DNA of 64,000 nucleotides from Phycomyces blakesleeanus NRRL 1555(-) (lineage: Eukaryota > Mucoromycota > Mucoromycetes > Mucorales > Phycomycetaceae), in assembly GCF_001638985.1 (NCBI RefSeq), contig NW_017265156.1, positions 892,672 through 956,671 of the forward strand, written 5' to 3'. This document shows, in pieces, positions 60,674 through 64,000 of the stretch. The number at the start of each line of letters is the position of its first letter. Position 1 is the stretch's first letter. The notes below the pieces were generated by a model. It saw nothing but the letters and a program-made list of their open reading frames with translations. It was not told the DNA's origin and did not search any database. The position numbers and the translations under genes are program-made.

Positions 60674-61579
60674 CTATATATATAAGTGGATGACAGCTAA
60701 TCTGGTATATATATAAATGGATGACAGTCAGTCTGCTATATATATGTAGATAACAGCTGATCTGCTATATATATAAGTGAATGATAGCTGATCTGCTATA
60801 TATATAAGTGGATGACAGCTGGTCTGATATATATATAAGTGGATGACAGCTAATCTGGTATATATATAAATGGATGACAGTCAGTCTGCTATATATATGT
60901 AGATAACAGCTGATCTGCTATATATATAAGTGAATGATAGCTGATCTGCTATATATATAAGTGGATGACAGCTGGTCTGCTATATATATAAGTCGATAAC
61001 AGCCAGTCTGATATATATATAAGTGGATGACAGCTGATCTGATATATATATAAGTGAATGATAGCTGATCTGATATATATATAAGTGGATGACAGTTGAT
61101 CTGCTATACATATAAGTGGATGACAACTGATTTGCTATATATATAAGTAGATGATAGCTGATCTGCTATATATATAAGTAAATGACAGCTGATTTAGTAT
61201 ATATATAAGTAGATGACAGCCAATCTGATATATATATAAGCTAATTATAGCTGATCTGCTATATATATATGTAAGCTGATTATAACTCATATGCTATATA
61301 TATAAGTTGATAATAGCTGATCTGATATATATATATATATACTAATAACAGATGATTTAATATATATATAGACTGATAATAGCCAATTTGCAATATATAT
61401 AAATTAATAACAGTCAATGCAATATATATATAGATTAATGATTACTAATTTGTTATATATATAAACTAATAATAAATAATCTAATATATATATATATACT
61501 GATCATAATCAAGCTGCTATATATAAAAATGAATAACAACCAATATAATTTATATATAAACTTATAACATCAGATTTAC
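60674..61579. repeat. 31-bp satellite array, block 3 (type A)
   Basis: Continuation of the type A array interrupted by the transposon. From about 61270 it is nearly identical to 51415 onward, including the decayed units. Confidence 0.93.
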
Positions 61580-62485
61580 TACTTATATATATTAATAACA
61601 TTTTATCTATCTCTGATATTAGTCAATAGCATTGGATCTATCACATTATATATATTCACACTTGTCAATATCCAAGTCATATCTGATTATCTCGTTAAAT
61701 ACAAGTTACATACTCTAATCATATTTAATCTTTCATTTTTTATATATTCACAACTCTTTTATAATCTTTCTATATATATATATAATATAAATATATCATA
61801 AATATAATACATATTAATAAATTGACTTGTTCATATATGTTTTTATAGATCTATATAATAAGATTTTGATTTTTATAAGAAAATTAGTAAAAAAAAATGA
61901 AAATTATTTTTTATTAATTCTGTACTTGTTCTTTACATATTTTGATACTTCTATATGATATGACTAAATTGTCTTTATATGGCAAAATTTTTTAAAAAAT
62001 TATTACTTAGTAAGAATTTGAACTTTTATTAGAAGAGATATATTTAATTATTGTTGGAACGGCTTTTTGATAGTTTAAGGTTAAATGTTTTTCTATGCCA
62101 AGCTTTTACATAGTTGCTATTTATATAATCTATCTTCCCACACTAAAAATGCCAAGACTTCTCACGCTAGGTACATTCAGACTAACCAAAAAAGGAAATT
62201 TTTTGCGAAAAAAGCTATTCTTTGTCATTTTTTCCCACGAATTCAATTGTATTGTTTATGTAGATCATTTATGCGAGATTATGCATGATTATGCACGTTA
62301 TATAACAAGTATAGCCAAAAGTTACCAATTTTTTTCAGCAATGCAATTGTATTGTTTACATTACGCAAATATGCATAATGACGTATGTTACACAAACTTT
62401 ATTTTGTATATTTTTATATATGTTTAAATTCTCTTATATGTGCCTATATATAATTATGCAAGATTATGCAAGATTATGCAAGATT
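61580..62485. repeat. Spacer of the higher-order repeat, copy 2
   Basis: Near-identical to 51721-52625, with only scattered substitutions seen. The offset is about 9,856 bp, or about 3,070 bp after removing the inserted transposon. Confidence 0.85.
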
Positions 62486-64000
62486 ATGTAAGCTGATAAC
62501 AATTAATTAACCATATATATAACCTAATTATAGCTGATCTCATATATATATAAGCTATTGATAGTTGATCTAGTATAAATATAAGCTATTGACCACCGAT
62601 CTCGCATATATATAAGCTGTTGATTACCGATCTGGCATATATATAAGCTGTTGATCACCAATCTAGCATATATATAAGCTGTTGATCGCCGATCTAGTAT
62701 ATATATAAGCTATTAATTGCCAATCTGACATATATATAAGCTATTGATTGCCAATCTGACATATATATAAGCTGTTGATCACCAATATGGCATATATATA
62801 AGGTGTTGATTGCCAATCTGACATATATATAAGCTATTGATTGCCAATCTGACATATATATAAGCTGTTGATCGCCAATCTGGCATATATATAAGGTGTT
62901 GATCGCCAATCTGACATATATATAAGCTGTTGACTGCCAATCTGGTATATATATAAGATGTTGATTGCCAATCTGACATATATATAAGCTATTGGTTGCC
63001 TATCTGACATATATATAAGCTGTTGATCGCCAATCTGGCATATATATAAGGTGTTGATCACCGATCTGACATATATATAAGCTGTTGACTGCCAATCTGG
63101 TATATATATAAGATGTTGACCGCCAATCTAGCATATATATAAGCTGTTGGCAGCTGATCTAGTATATATATAAATGGATGACAGCCAGTCTGATATATAT
63201 ATAAGTGGATGACAGCTAATCTGGTATATATATAAATGGATGACAGTCAGTCTGCTATATATATGTAGATAATAGCTGATCTGCTATATATATAAGTGAA
63301 TGATAGCTGATCTGCTATATATATAAGTGGATGACAGTCAATCTAATATATATATATAAGCTGATTATAGCTGATCTGCTATATATATAAGTAGATGACA
63401 GCCGGTCTGATATATATATAAGTAAATGACAGCTGATTTAGTATATATATAACTGGATGACAGCCAGTCTGCTATATATATATGTGGATAACAGCTGATC
63501 TGCTATATATATAAGTAGATGATAGCTAGTCTGCTATATATATAAGTAGATGACAGCCAGTCTGATATATATATAAATAAATGACAGCTGATTTAGTATA
63601 TATATAAGTAGATGACAGCCAATCTGATATATATATAAGCTGATTTTAGCTGATCTGCTATATATATATGTGAATGACAGCTGATCTGCTATATATATAA
63701 GTGGATGACAGCCAATCTGATATAGATATATATAAGCTGATTTTAGCTGATCTGCTATATATATATGTGGATGACAGCTGATCTGCTATATATATAAGTG
63801 GATGACAGCCAATCTGATATAGATATATATAAGCTGATTTTAGCTGATCTGCTATATATATATGTGGATGACAGCTGATCTGCTATATATATAAGTAGAT
63901 GACAGCCAATCTGATATAGATATATATAAGCTGATTTTAGCTGATCTGCTATATATATATGTGGATGACAGCTGATCTGCTATATATATAAGTGGATGAC
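62486..64000. repeat. 31-bp satellite array, block 4 (types B then A)
   Basis: Type B units to about 63150, then type A to the window end. The last 350 bases show a further local period in which AGATATATATAAGCTGATTT alternates with standard units, a sign of recent multi-unit amplification. The array continues beyond the window. Confidence 0.93.

Noticed and set aside
62694..63061. Minus-strand frames encoding a 31-residue repeat (YICQIGDQQLIYMSDW...)
   Set aside because: Three 31-bp units make 93 bp, so any frame without stops translates into a 31-residue repeat; this is satellite, not a gene.
1..64000. tRNA, rRNA, CRISPR array, telomere repeats
   Set aside because: Looked for B-box-like GGTTCGA blocks, regular spacer arrays and TTAGGG-type runs; none seen.

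Overview
The window is nuclear DNA of an early-diverging fungus, most likely a Mucoromycota species (Mucorales-like). The evidence is AT-rich intergenic DNA, many short GT-AG introns (about 60-130 nt), CT-rich leaders, small closely spaced genes, and transposase families (C2H2 plus tnp2/Plavaka-like) that are abundant in that group. The species cannot be fixed from the sequence alone. No tRNA, rRNA, CRISPR array or telomere repeat was seen.

Positions 1-40,000 are mostly a gene-rich, housekeeping arm. In order: DRG2/Rbg2 GTPase (5' truncated); a seven-helix membrane protein; a broken C2H2/tnp2-type transposase (6.0-9.0 kb); low-molecular-weight tyrosine phosphatase; mitochondrial ribosomal protein uS9; UTP23; a CBS-PB1 tail-anchored protein; cytosolic tryptophanyl-tRNA synthetase head to head with a bacterial-type elongation factor P; a transposase fragment with a minisatellite; two tandem TMEM135-like membrane proteins; a C2H2 protein; an AVT-type amino-acid transporter; a Myb/SANT protein; ATG8; ribosomal protein eL39; a small CX9C protein; and a SNAPC3 (SNAP50) homologue. 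Exon joins were worked out by hand, and all listed CDS lengths are multiples of three.

From 41 kb the character changes to repeats. There is an 830-bp TA-flanked inverted-repeat element (pogo/Tigger-like ends), a broken ACT-domain gene and a broken Harbinger-like transposase. Two related 6.8-kb transposons follow, at 43,613-50,404 and 53,888-60,673. Both end in CACTGG...CCAGTG. Each carries a spliced tnp2-like transposase on the plus strand and a convergent four-exon gene of unknown function on the minus strand.

The second transposon is bounded by a perfect 27-bp terminal inverted repeat and sits inside a 31-bp satellite. That satellite fills most of 50,405-64,000 and is organised in a higher-order unit of about 3.07 kb. 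The repeat-rich half looks like subtelomeric or pericentromeric heterochromatin.

Most nonsense codons seen in the decayed genes can be explained by C-to-T change (CGA to TGA, CAA/CAG to TAA/TAG). One splice donor is also broken by the equivalent G-to-A change. This suggests methyl-cytosine deamination or a RIP-like process acting on the repeats. The two-gene transposon and this mutational signature are the most interesting things in the window.
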